Assembly (NCBI GenBank): GCA_038501625.1
Contig: JAZAYU010000015.1
Coordinates: forward strand, 7,214,991-7,278,990
Source: Corbicula japonica
Taxonomy: Eukaryota > Mollusca > Bivalvia > Venerida > Cyrenidae
Direction: 5' to 3'
DNA length: 64,000 bases
Position numbers and translations under genes: made by a program. Below, piece by piece: positions 22,674-33,740 of the stretch (position 1 is the stretch's first letter; each line of letters begins with the position of its first letter). A model generated the notes under the pieces. The model was not told where the DNA came from and made no database searches. It saw only the letters and a list, made by a program, of their open reading frames with translations.

Positions 22674-23725
22674 TTAATTTCAGCACATTAATTCCTAACA
22701 TGTCATTATTAGCCTACACAAGAATTTCCATTACCAGGTAACTGAAGTTCTATTATGTTTTATGATATTTACAATCAATTTAAGCAGAACAAATACAATA
22801 CTTTATTGACTTTGACTCCCAGAGTTCATCACAATTTGCTAAAATTCCAGCATCATAAATAATCCATTAACCTTCAATTCCTATAAACTTAAAATCTTTT
22901 ATATCCACGTATCTGAAACGAATAAACATTCCCCATTTCAAAAGCAATAAATTTTGTCTGCAAACATCACTTAAATTATTTCTTGATTCCTGCATCATAA
23001 AATAGAAACAAAAAAACTTATTCTCCATTAAATATCAAATCAATCAACATCACAAGTAAAAACGTTTTTCAATGATTTTTACAAATCCATAATGGTGGTA
23101 ACAGTTTGCACTGCACAAAGAAATCAACATGGACGGTTTGGAGACAAAATATACTCCAGGGAAATAAGTTGTATACATCAGCTCTGCTAGATATATAATC
23201 GAACAAAGCCATGTGTTTGAATAAAACATGATATCAATAATAATTGCCATTGATCTTATAAACTTTGCAAATTTATTGTGCTCAGTTGATCATAGACCAA
23301 ATAATTGCCATAGGAAAGTTATTGAAAAGGGACACAACTCCAATGAATAAAACTGTAAACAAGCAGGAGTTGTCTTTCTCTATTTCCAAGTACGTTATAA
23401 TCACCTGTTTGAACATTTGTTATACATTTATTTTGAGTGGGGTTTACACACCTGTTTGATATTGTATAGTAATAACAGCCAAACCAACAAAAATGATTGG
23501 TTGAAATTAAGAAGTTTCAGAGCAGACTTCTTAGGGTAATGTTTGAGTAATGTTTGTATCGTCACTGACCAATAAAGGACTTGAAGGATCATGTTCTATA
23601 ACTTTTATTTCTATTTTCTAACATTATTTCTCTAAGACTCCCGAAGGTAAACTGATCTAATAATACAGCAGTGAATGCATGATGAAGAGGCAGGGCTTAT
23701 CAGACCTTACTGACCACTGGTAAGC
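22674..23725. other. no recognised feature
   Basis: AT-rich; no exon or known repeat recognised. Confidence 0.4.
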
Positions 23726-23729
23726 TACT

Positions 23730-23960
23730 GCAACTAGGACTCTAACATGTTATATAATTAAGACTTGAAATCAGGTCTCACATCTCTGCAAACTGATTGG
23801 TTGAAACTTACCACAGTCTCAGTGTAATGCTGTAACTTTAGATCTGTCTCAGATCTCAGCCTCTGTCACAGATCTCAGAATCTCATTGGTTGAAACTGAG
23901 ACAGTCTCATAATTGACCTTCACAAGCTTGAAAATTGAGACAGGCCTCCAATCTGTTTTT
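23730..23960. repeat. diverged relative of the CCAAT palindrome family
   Basis: Alternating CTGATTGGTTGAAACT, CTCATTGGTTGAAACTGAGA and (T)CTCAGATCTCAG words; same building blocks (GAGAC, ATTGGTTGAAA) as the palindrome family but without the full arms. Confidence 0.4.
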
Positions 23961-24269
23961 CATAACTCAAAGCCCATCTCTTATTTCATCTCAATATATC
24001 TCTTATTTTTTGAAGAAATCTCAAGATAGATGACTCTTACAAGATATTCTGGAACTAGCTTAGATTGCAAATATGTAATTACCCAGTATTTATATGATCT
24101 GGGCTTTTTTCCTTCAATGGTCTCAAATACAGAATTCCCAGTGGAGCAGATTATACAATGGTGATCAGGATAATGCTTCTCCAGCTAAATTAATGCTGTG
24201 GAGTAGGCTTTTTTTATCCATTTAGATCAGACTATTCATACCTGGTACACATAGTTTGAACGACACCAA

Positions 24270-24340
24270 GGCCCAAGATCATAAAACTAAAACTGGAGAC
24301 CAGTTTCGAATCTCAAGCATGTGATTGACTGAAATGGCAA
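24270..24340 (+). mobile_element. CCAAT palindrome element, left arm only
   Basis: ATCATAAAACTAAAACTGG then ATCTCAAGCATGTGATTGAC and TGAAATGGC; the right arm is absent. Confidence 0.5.
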
Positions 24341-24344
24341 CCAA

Positions 24345-24545
24345 ATACAGCTTATACAACACGTGCTACTGGTGAAGATCTAGACCAGACATGCAGACTG
24401 ATCTGGGTTGATTAGAAAGTCTTGGTTAGAAATAATCTCTAAATCTAAAAGCAAACGGTATAGATCCTTATGAGACTGCAAGAGACTGCATGGATGTCTT
24501 AAGACCGAAAACTACACTTGTTGTACATGGAATATAACCCATACT
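24345..24545 (-). mobile_element. TTAA double-palindrome MITE, badly degraded
   Basis: Centre GGTTAGAAATAATCTCTAAA in minus orientation, hairpin arms mutated. Ends about 45 bases right of the 24588-24626 exon. Confidence 0.45.
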
Positions 24546-24587
24546 TGTAAGCGATTACAGATTCAACAAGTGTGTATGAAAACTCAC

Positions 24588-24626
24588 CTGAAATCTTCTT
24601 CCAACATAATCCATCTCATTTAAGAA
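24588..24626 (-). CDS. candidate 39-nt internal exon (FLNEMDYVGRRFQ)
   Basis: A 39-nt open segment encodes FLNEMDYVGRRFQ between a good acceptor (AGTTTTCAG) and a consensus donor (CAG|GTGAGT). It enters and leaves in phase 0, which fits both the phase-0 exit of the exon at 30016-30229 and the phase-0 entry of the 3320-4072 reading. Function unknown. It lies directly left of AT-rich intron sequence with no repeat over it. An exon this short could arise by chance, but both splice sites and both phases agree. Confidence 0.55.
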
Positions 24627-25309
24627 CTGAAAACTATATTTTCTTCATCCACAACAAACATAAACTCAAAAGTTAAAAAGTAAATAAATATCATGAAAAC
24701 TTCCAAAAATGCACCTGGCGGACAACCAGCTAATGGAATTGTCAAATCACAATCAACAGCTTGCTGTTTTTACAACATCTTCTATAGTTCTTGCAAGAAT
24801 TACTATGGCACAATTTATTTCTCTAGTTTTTGTTCTCTTATCTTTCTATCTTCCCATTATTTTAGCACCTTTCTTATTGTCTTTCAGAGACTAATTAGTG
24901 ATTGCTCCCCCTGTATGCTAACAGAACACTAACTTCTCCCTTCTAAAGAAACCTGTCATCTCATTAGAGGAGATACATTGTTTTTCTTCTGTGATGAGAG
25001 ATCCAGGCTTCTAGAACAGAGGAGAAATTAAACTGTTATCATTGTGTTCCATCACACTCTCAGAATTACAATCAAAATACCCCACCCGTACCTGACAGCA
25101 CCTAAAAGTTATAAATTGGTCAAATAAATATTACATATATAGGATAGGGCCGTAACCAGAGCAGCAAAAAAATACCGAAGAATTATTATGGGGGTTTCAG
25201 AGGCATGCTCCCCTAAAGTTATTTTGAGTTATTTTTATAGCTCATAATAGCCATATTCCATGTAGTTAACTTTCCATATATGCGCTTTTATGGCATGGGC
25301 TAACAGTGT

Positions 25310-25624
25310 TTATTACACCTCACGTGATTAGTTTACTATATAGCGTAATGTGACGTCACAGGGAGATAATCGCTACTGTCACATATGCGACAGCATCATG
25401 TCACCCTCGCGCGGATCTTAAAATAAATATCTTGGAAATTCGATTACAAATTAACTTCTACGCATGCGTAATTGACCAAGGGAGATAAACGCATTTTGAT
25501 CATTATTTGTAGCCGCTTATTGAGCATTATTGATTTTGGACTTCCGGCGCTTGATTTTGTTCCCAAACGAAATTTGGTCATAGTCAAGATCTCTAAAAAA
25601 ACAAATGTCCGGTGTAATAAAATA
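25310..25624. mobile_element. short TIR element inside MITE
   Basis: Starts TTTATTACACC and ends GGTGTAATAAA (11-bp inverted repeats). Interior is GC-richer than surroundings and has CACGTGATTAG, TGACGTCACAGG (CRE-like) and CTACGCATGCGTAA; no transposase frame. Exact boundaries are uncertain because it abuts the hairpin at 25628. Confidence 0.45.
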
Positions 25625-25627
25625 AAT

Positions 25628-25761
25628 ATCACATCCCATTGGGGGAAACAGTACGAAATGTTAACCCTTGAGAAGGTAATGTCAACCTCGGCTTACTCCT
25701 CGGTTGACATTACTTCTCTTGGGTTAACATTTCGTACTGTTTCCCCCATTGGGATGTGATA
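25628..25761. repeat. long near-perfect hairpin, about 64-bp arms
   Basis: TATCACATCCCATTGGGGG at the left pairs with CCCCCATTGGGATGTGATA at the right, and the arms continue through AAACAGTACGAAATG TTAACCC and GTAATGTCAACC with only a few mismatches, around a CTTACTC loop. Probably a foldback/MITE; its right edge touches the CACTGC element. Confidence 0.8.
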
Positions 25762-26891
25762 CACTGCGAACTCTTTATAACGCGCTTCGTTTAATTCCGC
25801 GCTCCATTATAACGCGGTCGTACCGTGGATCCCCTATTTTTTTTTCTAAGTCCATTTTTTACCATGAAACGGCAAAAAATCGAAACCGGAAGTCACAATT
25901 GTAACATGTACACAAATGACGCACACATTTTTCCCTAAAACAACCGTGTTTTAACACCTTTCCCAGTGATAGATAACAGCCCGTGGCATACTTGTGAATG
26001 CATACTTACTGTTTAATTTTACCATTAATCCATTACTAAATTCGATTGTCTCTATAATTATCACATAATCCGCACAATTCAGAAAGAAACAAAAAATTAT
26101 TCCCAGTCATGTATTAAAACCTGTCGGTAGTTCATTGATGTACATTTTGCTTTGATCCGCCTTCCTGTTAATTTCATGGAGGTTGCATTTTTTGACTATG
26201 GATGTAAACAGCGATAATATCTGTCAATGAAATGCGACTTCAAAGAAAAATGTCGGCTCGTATCGAGACTGTGATGTTTTGTCGGCTCTGCTATGAAATC
26301 GTTTGATCTACAAGAAGAGTGTACGTGACATTTGTCTTTTTTTTAGCTGGTTTAAGTTGGTTGATGATGCAACAATAATGAAATATTACACTGGAGATAA
26401 AATTAGGATGTAATTTATAAATTATGGAATATGTTTACGATGGTTAGTGTTTTAATATTTATTTTACATTTACGTTCGTAAATGTCAGTTTGTGTCATAA
26501 AATAATTAAAATTTCTGCAAGCATCTAAACAAACTAGATATACGGTCTTTAATTCCATTACAATAAATTAAGGCCTATACGATTTTGATCTTGGTGTGAT
26601 TAGTCAGTCTCTTGCCGTTTTGCTTTTTTTATTTGAAATTTGGTAATTGTGTGTCTTGTAAGAAATATTATTTGTCGAGTACAGTGTGGGGAATCATGAC
26701 GTTAAGTAGAATTATGCATAATCTCTTTAGTTGTGTATTAGGTTGTATATTTGCGCGGGAAAATCGGGTCATGTATTTTTCACGGGAAAATCGGGACATG
26801 TATTTTGCGCGGGAAAATATAACGCGGATTCACTTATTAACGCGGTCGGGATGATGGACCCGCTATACCGCGTTATAAAGAGTTTGCAGTG
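25762..26891. mobile_element. TA-flanked CACTGC transposon (pogo/Tigger-like ends), non-autonomous
   Basis: 1130 bp with ends CACTGCGAACTCTTTATAA and TTATAAAGAGTTTGCAGTG, one mismatch in 19, flanked by TA on both sides. Subterminal CGCGTTATA-type repeats face inward. No transposase frame is visible. Ends of this type with TA duplications suggest the Tc1/mariner-pogo group; that placement is inferred. Three CGCGGGAAAATC repeats occur at 26752-26819. Confidence 0.7.
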
Positions 26892-27604
26892 TATTTATAA
26901 AATATCCAGATCAGCCGGCACATATGTGCAGTTTGATCAGGATCTACCCTGTTCACTTTTTGCTTTATTAAGTTATTTCTGACAAAAAGCCAACAGTGCA
27001 GGCCATGATCAGATGGCATGAATGTTCCGTGCTGGCTGATCTGGATCTACAATGGTCGCACAAGCATTTAAATGCATATATAACTTATGGAGTTAAGAAT
27101 TAAACAGATTTTGCGAGATGAGCTGCTGTACAGAGCAAATAAACTGTTGCATCTTTGAGAAGATAATGTTTATCATGATCCGTGTCCTCAGGGGCATGAT
27201 TAATTAAATGAAATAGACTTTCCATTAATTCCATTTCAACATCATTTAAGTAATCTGTGTGTTGTATATAGAGTAAAAGGATTTAGTCTACACCTTTATT
27301 AGTGTTGTTAGAGATGAGGAGATATTGTTCATATTAGTTATTCTAAATGATGCCATGAAAAACTTTGCTTTTAAGACAGGAAAAAGTTCCATTTTCTTAA
27401 GGAAGGGAAATTGGGGCAATCTATTTCAATGTGAAAACTGTTTTTTCATTTGTACCATAAAATTTCTAAAACGCCACCCCCAGAGGTATTACATTTTCCA
27501 TAAGGTTGTGCTGCATTTAGTTAAGAACAAGATTTTAGTGGTATTTTGGCAATTTAAAAGTAAATCTGATTCTTCTTCAGTTGCTTCCAACATATCATAA
27601 ATCT

Positions 27605-27820
27605 GAGCTTGAAGGCCAGTCTCCAAACTAAAGCTTTTGATTGGTTCATTTTGAGACTTGTCTCAAATTCATTTTGAGACTTGGCTCAAATTCATTTTGA
27701 GACTGGTCTCAAATTCATTTTGAGACTGGTCTCAAATTCATTTTGAGACTGGTCTCAAATTCATTTTGAGACTGGTCCTCAAATTCATTTTGAGACTGAT
27801 CTCAAATTCAACCTGAAACT
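27605..27820. repeat. 23-bp minisatellite of palindromic units
   Basis: About seven units ATTTTGAGACTGGTCTCAAA+TTC; each contains TTTGAGAC-TG-GTCTCAAA, itself a palindrome. Preceded by GAAGGCCAGTCTCC and GCTTTTGATTGGTTC, so it looks like an expansion of part of a CCAAT palindrome element. Confidence 0.85.
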
Positions 27821-28285
27821 CTTTTATTATTTATAAAATTAATGCATTTTTTTCCCTTTCTTTTACATTATGATTTTTGGTAATTTGAGAAAATGGGAAT
27901 TAGACCTGGGCAGAGTGGATTACTGCTTGGCACTTGAAATGTTTTCAATACAGCAAGGGACATGTTTGTTTATTGTAAACAAGTGAGACTGAAGTACCTC
28001 CATGCCAGGAGAGTTCTGGATCATTTGACTTGCAGACTGATTGATATAACATTCCCAGGCCAGCAGAACTGACTAGTTTGAAACATTACATGGCTGACCC
28101 ACACACTGAACAAGCCAGACAAGGTGTACCACTTGTAAATAGATGCCTCATTACACATTCTGCATCCTTTACTTTGAAAATCTAAACCATTAGACACATT
28201 TTTGCATAGTGCGGGATCATTGTAGATTTTTCAGTTATTTCATATAAAAGCAAACCACGTTTTTGAATTTTATAAAAAAAAATAA

Positions 28286-28466
28286 CTCTTTATCTCAATG
28301 ATATGCCTTTTACCACATGAGTGACCAGTGTAGATCCTGATCAGCTATCACATCTGTGCTGTCTGATCTGGATCTACACTGTTGGCTTTTTAGCCAGATA
28401 TTCCAGCTGGTCTTGATCTATACTTGTCTCCTTTGTGATAAAAGGCATATTCACCAGTAAAGAGAT
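28286..28466. mobile_element. TTAA double-palindrome MITE, degraded
   Basis: First hairpin GTAGATCCTGATCAGCTATC to GATCTGGATCTACACTG is readable; second is reduced and the ends are lost. Confidence 0.6.
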
Positions 28467-28571
28467 TGCCAGAACATGAGAATGTGTTTCTAACAGCAGA
28501 ATGTCATTTGCAGCGGTGACTTTATTGTATTGCTAGTTTTTGATATTTTAAAGTGACTAGTGCACAGAGCC

Positions 28572-28890
28572 CAAGATGAGACTTTTCTCATTTTCAGCCT
28601 GAGATTAATCTCCATTTGAGCCTGAGATTTGTCTCAATTTCAGCCTGAGATTTATCTCCATTTTAGCATGAGATATGTCTCCAATTACGCTTGAGACTTG
28701 TCTCCATTTCAGCCTGACTTGTTTCCATTTCAGCTTGTGAAGCTTTTTTCCATTTTAGCTTGAGATTTGTCTCCATTTCAGCCTGAGATTTATCTCCATT
28801 TCAGCCCGACTTGTTTCCATTTCAGTTTGTGATGCTTTTTTCCATTTTAGCCTGAGACTTGTCTCCATTTCAGCCAACCAGATGCTTGAG
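28572..28890. repeat. degenerate repeat of GCCTGAGATTTGTCTCCATT words
   Basis: About 12 irregular units of roughly 23-25 bases (CCTGAGATTTGTCTCCATTT, CAGCTTGTGA..), ending in CAGCCAACCAGATGCTTGAG, the arm of the CCAAT palindrome family, from which it probably derives. Confidence 0.7.
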
Positions 28891-29263
28891 ATTTATATGT
28901 TCAGCCACTTTTTGGAATTACTCAGTAGTAAAATTAAATATAAACCACATCTGATATTTAGAATTATTCCACCCTGAACTGTGAAAGACAGATTTAAGTC
29001 CTGACATCCACTAGTCTGATGAATAAACTTGGCTGATGTTTAGACAAAGCAAGAAAGACACATTGCATTTTCTTGCAAACTGACATGTTGCTACTTAGGC
29101 AGGCAATTAGACAATAGACACAGTTGAACATGGGCAGTGGATCAAAAGAATATGACCCACAATTACTGCCCAAAAATTGCAGATAAACACTGCTACTGAT
29201 TAGTATTTGCAGAAAATGTTATTTACTGTAAGGTTCTTCAAAGCTCTAAGAACAGAACTCAGG

Positions 29264-29388
29264 ATCATAAAACTGAATCCAGAGACCAGTCTCAAATCTA
29301 AAGCATCTGATTGGCTGAAATGGCAACTGGTCGCCATTTGAGCCTATCAGATGCTTGAGATTTGAGACTGGCCTCCAATCTTGAACTT
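29264..29388. mobile_element. CCAAT palindrome element
   Basis: ATCATAAAACTGAATCC ... CATCTGATTGGCTGAAATGG | CGCCATTTGAGCC.ATCAGATG ... TTGAGACTGGCC. Both arms present with several mismatches. Confidence 0.75.
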
Positions 29389-29887
29389 GGGAACAGAACT
29401 CGTTATAACAGACAATAATCAATCTCCATCTCCAGAAACAAACAATTTGATAGTCACATGACAGGAAAAATAAACATTATGTTCAGTAGGTTATCGATAA
29501 ACCAACGGTCAGTAATGACTGACAATTCGTATGTTTTGAGAATATGAGTTTGTCCAGCACTTGTGAATATTGCATTCATTTCTGTAGTGATTAGATGACT
29601 TAACCATTTATGCACTAAGGTGGGGATGAACTAGTCGAACCACATTTATTGATTATCTGCATCCAACAAGCAACTGTGTATCAACAAATTTACAATATAT
29701 AAACAACAACAACAACAACAACTTTTCTTTCTCTCAGGCCATCCATACAGCATCATTTCATGACCATTTTAATATGACAGCCTAAATTCTTGATTTTATC
29801 AAGACTCCTAACTGCCAATGCTAAATCCACTTTTATTATAAAAAAATGTTCGACATTGACCTTAACCTCTGACCTTTCAAATTAAGA
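29389..29887. other. intron, no recognised feature
   Basis: Contains an (ACA)n microsatellite at 29703-29722; otherwise AT-rich with no recognised repeat. Confidence 0.4.
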
Positions 29888-29975
29888 CATACCTGTTCAT
29901 TCAGATGCCTAGTTTCAATGGCTGCACCTCGTCGTGGGTATTGGATGTGTTCCTCGTGATGACCTTGGCTTGTTT
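29888..29975 (-). pseudogene. partial duplicate of the 30016-30229 exon 3' end with donor
   Basis: The minus strand repeats the last part of the neighbouring exon, including CTGAATGAACAG followed by a good donor GTATGT. Relative to the intact exon it lacks about 11 bases in the RRHTVGG region, which shifts the frame to a stop, and its 5' end runs into GACCTTGAAC-type repeat sequence with no clear acceptor. It reads as a broken tandem exon duplication, although the preserved donor could still act as a cryptic or poison splice site. Confidence 0.55.
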
Positions 29976-30015
29976 GACCTTGAACTTTGACCCTTCAATT
30001 AATGTAAGGACCTAC

Positions 30016-30229
30016 CTGTTCATTCAGATGCCTGGTTCCAATGGCTGCACCTCCTACTGTATGCCTCCTGGGTATTGGGCGCTTTCCTCTCGATGACCTT
30101 GGCTGGGTCTGCACAACCCCATACATCGGCTCATGTGAGACTCCCCGGTCTCGTGACGAATGTGCAGCCTCTCGGTCTCTTCTCTCATCCCTGACTGGTC
30201 GGTCACCCTCATGAGATCTCTCTCTAGAC
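30016..30229 (-). CDS. internal coding exon, Arg/Ser-rich with RRHTVGG motif
   Basis: Not recognised. 214 nt bounded by acceptor TTTAAG|G and an excellent donor GAACAG|GTAGGT. Entry needs one base to finish an Arg codon, exactly what the 35453-35549 exon leaves (phase 2); exit is phase 0. It encodes 71 residues, starting SRERSHEGDRPVRDERRD and ending RPIPRRHTVGGAAIGTRHL plus NEQ. Composition is Arg/Ser/Glu-rich, likely disordered; RRHT resembles a basophilic kinase site, which is an inference only. Codons are GC-richer than the flanking AT-rich intron, a usual sign of real coding sequence. A damaged partial copy of its 3' half lies just downstream at about 29888-29975. Confidence 0.75.
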
Positions 30230-30477
30230 CTTAAAGAAGATCTAAACTGTTAAAATGTTATTTATTACATGCTTCATGTTGTCGTCTTATTGCAAAATGT
30301 GTAAGTACCGTTGAAATAATAAGAAGTTACCGTGTTTTTGCATTACAGTGACAATGTACAGTTTTACAAGGACTATTAAAAAATTTCCATTTGAGTACGA
30401 TATTTTCTGAGTTTTTTCCGATCAAAATTACTAAGAGAAATTAATAACAGCAAATGAAGTACCAAAATAAGAGCAAG

Positions 30478-30540
30478 TGTATAGATGTACCAGCAGATGT
30501 TTGGCCCTTGTATAAATAACAGCAGATGTTGGCCCTATAG
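30478..30540. repeat. two units of the 29-bp CAGCAGATGTTTGGCCC repeat
   Basis: ACCAGCAGATGTTTGGCCC and AACAGCAGATGTTGGCCC; same unit as the arrays at 33645 and 35073, here next to TAGCAGTGATCG, which occurs inverted beside the 33645 array. Confidence 0.65.
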
Positions 30541-30550
30541 CAGTGATCGT

Positions 30551-31346
30551 CAGATAAGATTTGTTTCTATAAATAGCACCGACTGATAAGCCATTGAGAA
30601 AGGTAGTACAAACAATCAATGCTGTACTACCATCAACAGTGCATACACAATGACGGAAAGCAAAGAAAGTGTTCAAGAATAAATCCGACTCAGAAAAAGA
30701 ACAATTTGGCATTGTTTTATGGACAATTTAATATTGACAGTAGATATGATGATCGACTGCATATGCAAGAAGTAAATTGGATTTATGAAAATGACAATAT
30801 CTAATCATTTATAAGACAGAGCTATACATTTAATTGGATACATCGTAATCAGATGTATATTTTTTATTATTTAATAAAGTCATTTTAAGTACATGGGGCT
30901 AAGCAGCTTGGACCGTAATATGTATTCCCATTTCAGCCCATGAACAGGCTCAATCAACCAGAGACTGCAATATTTTGATATATGTCGTGTTTTGCAGCTT
31001 TCAAAGTCTTCTTTTCATCAATTTATAAAATATCCCACCACTTGCTGTTTATTTTACACTAGCTACTAGTCTGATAATAATTTTGCTTGTCTGTTGTTGT
31101 ATCTCTTTAAACATTTTTTCATGCATCAACAAAATGTTTTTAAGGCCGTCTATTTTTTATCCTACTGCATTGAAAGAGATGCTGTATTATCAGTTCATAG
31201 AGGAATGTAGACTTCCTAAGAATAAGAGTTGATAATTTAATAAAATAAAATACTTCATTGCCTAAATTCCAGGCTTATTGTACACAAAATATGCACTTGA
31301 ACCCATGATATTGTTCTTGACATATCATCATTGTAGACTCATATTA
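30551..31346. other. intron, no recognised feature
   Basis: AT-rich; no exon or repeat family recognised. Confidence 0.4.
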
Positions 31347-32122
31347 CACTGCAACTCCATTATATCGCGGACCTCGGGGTCCAAGGCCGCTAACCGCGAT
31401 ATAAACGGAGCGCGATATAAGTAAATAATCACGCTAAAACAAGGAGAATTCATTTGTTTTTTTGCATGTATATCGCGGTGTTGCGTAATTAACACGCCGT
31501 GAAATCTACGGGTACATCAGGGAGTATGTTCCGTGCTGGACAAATGTTTTAAACAACTTTTTTATATAATTTATTAAGTTTTATTTTAATAAAAATAAAT
31601 TAATTAATGTACAAAACAAAGATCGCCGTCATCAATTTCCAACGGCGGTATTATTGTTTTCGGTACTTTCAACTGATCGACGATCTGTTGGTCGGTCATG
31701 GTCGGCGATGTTAGTTTGTCGTCGTCCGTCGTTTACCAGCTTGATATGATGATGAGCAGGTAATGTCAAAACAACAAACTGTTTTGACGTTTCCTGCTCA
31801 TGCCTATTATGGTTAACAACTTGCATTAATTGTCGCTAATTTGCGGTTTGTATCGTGAACGAAATTCTGCCAGTACCGTATCAGCTTGGTGTTTTTCGCA
31901 CCTATTGTTCGTCACAAAGGGGGTTTCATGTCAAATCAGAATCAACAGAATGAAAACAAGAGCCGTCAGAGACGGGTTATGCTCCCCAACGCCGCTTTGT
32001 CACAAATACTTTTTTGTTAGAACAGGAAGAATTTGTAAGAAAGATATTGTATTTGAAAGTTTCCTTTACGATTCAAACAGAAAGCATTTTACAATATTGT
32101 ACAAAAATAAGACAAAAAAAAA

Positions 32123-33030
32123 GAGAAATTTCAAAGGGCACTAACTCAAAAATGAATAAAGCAAGAGTTATGATTCTTGTGCATTGCACTGCTCCGCATT
32201 GAGATCATTCTACTTATGAAGTTTCAAGTTCAGAAACTTTTATACTTTGTGAGATATGCACCAGATAAAACTAAGTAAGAGAAATTTCAAAGGGAAATAA
32301 ATAAAAAATCAATAAAGCAAGATTTATTGTTCTTGTGCACTGCACTGAGCCTCATTGAGATCTATCTACTTATGAACTTTCAACTTCATAACTCTTATAC
32401 TTTGTGAGATATGCCCCGGACAAAAAGTATGAGAAATTTGAAAGGGCAATAACTCAAAAATGAATAAAGCAAGAGTTATGGTTCTTATGCACTGCACTGC
32501 TCCTCATTGACATCTATCTACTTATGAAGTTTCAACTTCATAACTCTTATACTTTGTGAGATATGCCCCGGACAAAAAGTAAGTATGAGAAATTTCAAAG
32601 GGCAATAACTCAAAAATGAATAAAGCAAGAGTTATGGTTCTAGTGCACTGCACTGCTCCTCATTGAGATCTATCTACTTATGAAGTTTCAACTTCATAAC
32701 TTTTATACTTTGTGAGATATGCCCCGGACAAAAAGAAAGTATGAGAAATTTCAAAGGGCAATAACTCAAAAATGAATAAAGCAAGAGTTATGGTTCTTGT
32801 GCACTGCACTGCTCCTCATTGAGATCTATCTACTTATGAAGTTTCAACTTCATAACTCTTATACTTTGTGAGATATGCCCCGGACAAAAAGTAAGTATGA
32901 GAAATTTCAAAGGGCAATAACTCAAAAATGAATAAAGCAAGAGTTATAGTTCTTGTGCACTGCACTGCTCCTCAACGAGATCTAACTACCTATGAAGTTT
33001 AGTCTTGATACCTCTCATAGTTTTTGTGTA
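32123..33030 (+). repeat. roughly 155-bp core tandem repeats
   Basis: Units start GAGAAATTTCAAAGGG and include AATAACTCAAAAATGAAT, GCACTGCACTGCTCCTCA and GTGAGATATGCCCCGGAC; middle units are nearly identical, edge units diverged. Confidence 0.9.
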
Positions 33031-33049
33031 ATTGTCCGGACAATATTAT

Positions 33050-33105
33050 GACGGACGGACGGACGAACGAACGAACGAACGGACGGGACGGACGGACGGA
33101 CAAAG
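33050..33105 (+). repeat. GACG/GAAC tetranucleotide microsatellite
   Basis: GACG units interrupted by GAAC units just before the 3' end of the AACAAGAG element, the usual position in this element type. Confidence 0.85.
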
Positions 33106-33644
33106 CGACAACTATATGCTCCCCCGAATTTCGGGGGGAGCATAAAAACAAACTTTCATCTATTTTCGTACGTTTGATGTTAAATTGTATCTGCTGGTGA
33201 ACGTGTACATCGCCTCTTAAATCCCTGCATACAAAATGTAATAAACAACCTTTGCCGATAATGACGTAATACGACAAGGAAAAAGCGTGCGTTTCGTGAA
33301 TTAGTCACCGACGTTGATTTAATCATTTGATCTTTTTTACCACCCACGAAGAATGAACAAACATAAACATTGTAAATGTACAAAAAATTGGGATCCACGG
33401 ACCAAGCGCGATATATTGGATATCGCGATATAACGGATCGCGATATAACGGAGTTGCAGTGTATTGCCATAAACCTTTTTAGACACCATGCTTAAAATCC
33501 ATGAAGTTTAGCCTTCCGACCATTTACAGCGTATACTTGTTTACTATCTGCCTTTATTCTTAAAAATTGCTTGTACTACCTTTGGCTTTTTGTGTACCAC
33601 ATGGTGCGCAAAACACGTGTTGATGACGTTATCGCGGATCACTG

Positions 33645-33740
33645 CTATTAGATATACCAGCAGATGTTTGGCCCTATTAGATATAACAGCAGATGTTTGG
33701 CCCTTGTAGATATAACAGCAGATATTTTGCCCCATCAGAT
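33645..33740. repeat. 29-bp repeat array, left part
   Basis: Three units of TAGATATAACAGCAGATG+TTTGGCCCT; the array continues at 35073 on the other side of the hAT-like insertion. Confidence 0.85.

Larger units (their letters stand above)
25266..27096 (+). mobile_element. TTAA double-palindrome MITE split by nested insertions
   Basis: Left piece 25266-25309 (TTAACTTTCCATATATGC to GGGCTAACAGTG), right piece from about 26904 (TCCAGATCAGCCGGCACATA) through centre TTATTAAGTTATTTCTGAC to TTATGGAGTTAA. The roughly 1.6 kb in between consists of the next three features. Confidence 0.75.
31955..33148 (+). mobile_element. AACAAGAG element (pearl/Helitron-type architecture)
   Basis: 5' end AACAAGAGCCGTCAGAGACGG has a hairpin CCGTC-AGA-GACGG followed by TATGCTCCCC; the 3' end CTCCCCCGAATTTCGGGGGGAG is a hairpin and continues GAGCATAAAAA, whose GGGGAGCATA pairs with the 5' TATGCTCCCC. 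The core has six copies of a roughly 155-bp repeat (from about 32123 to 33030), followed by a GACG/GAAC tetranucleotide run (33050-33105). No protein. This 5' end, core, microsatellite, 3' hairpin order fits known bivalve Helitron-derived elements. Confidence 0.8.
31347..33461. mobile_element. TA-flanked CACTGC transposon carrying a nested AACAAGAG element
   Basis: Ends CACTGCAACTCCATTATAT and CGATATAACGGAGTTGCAGTG with TA on both outer sides; inner ends carry several CGCGATATA motifs. Excluding the nested 1.2-kb element, it is about 0.9 kb. The short minus-strand frame at 31632-31826 shows no recognisable transposase motif. Related to, but distinct from, the element at 25762. Confidence 0.75.

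Noticed and set aside
25762..26891. CpG island or promoter because of CGCG-rich ends
   Set aside because: The CGCG motifs are the inverted subterminal repeats of a transposon, and the interior is AT-rich.
31632..31826. 64-codon minus frame in the CACTGC element as a transposase relic
   Set aside because: No DDE-type motif or recognisable transposase segment; too short to support.
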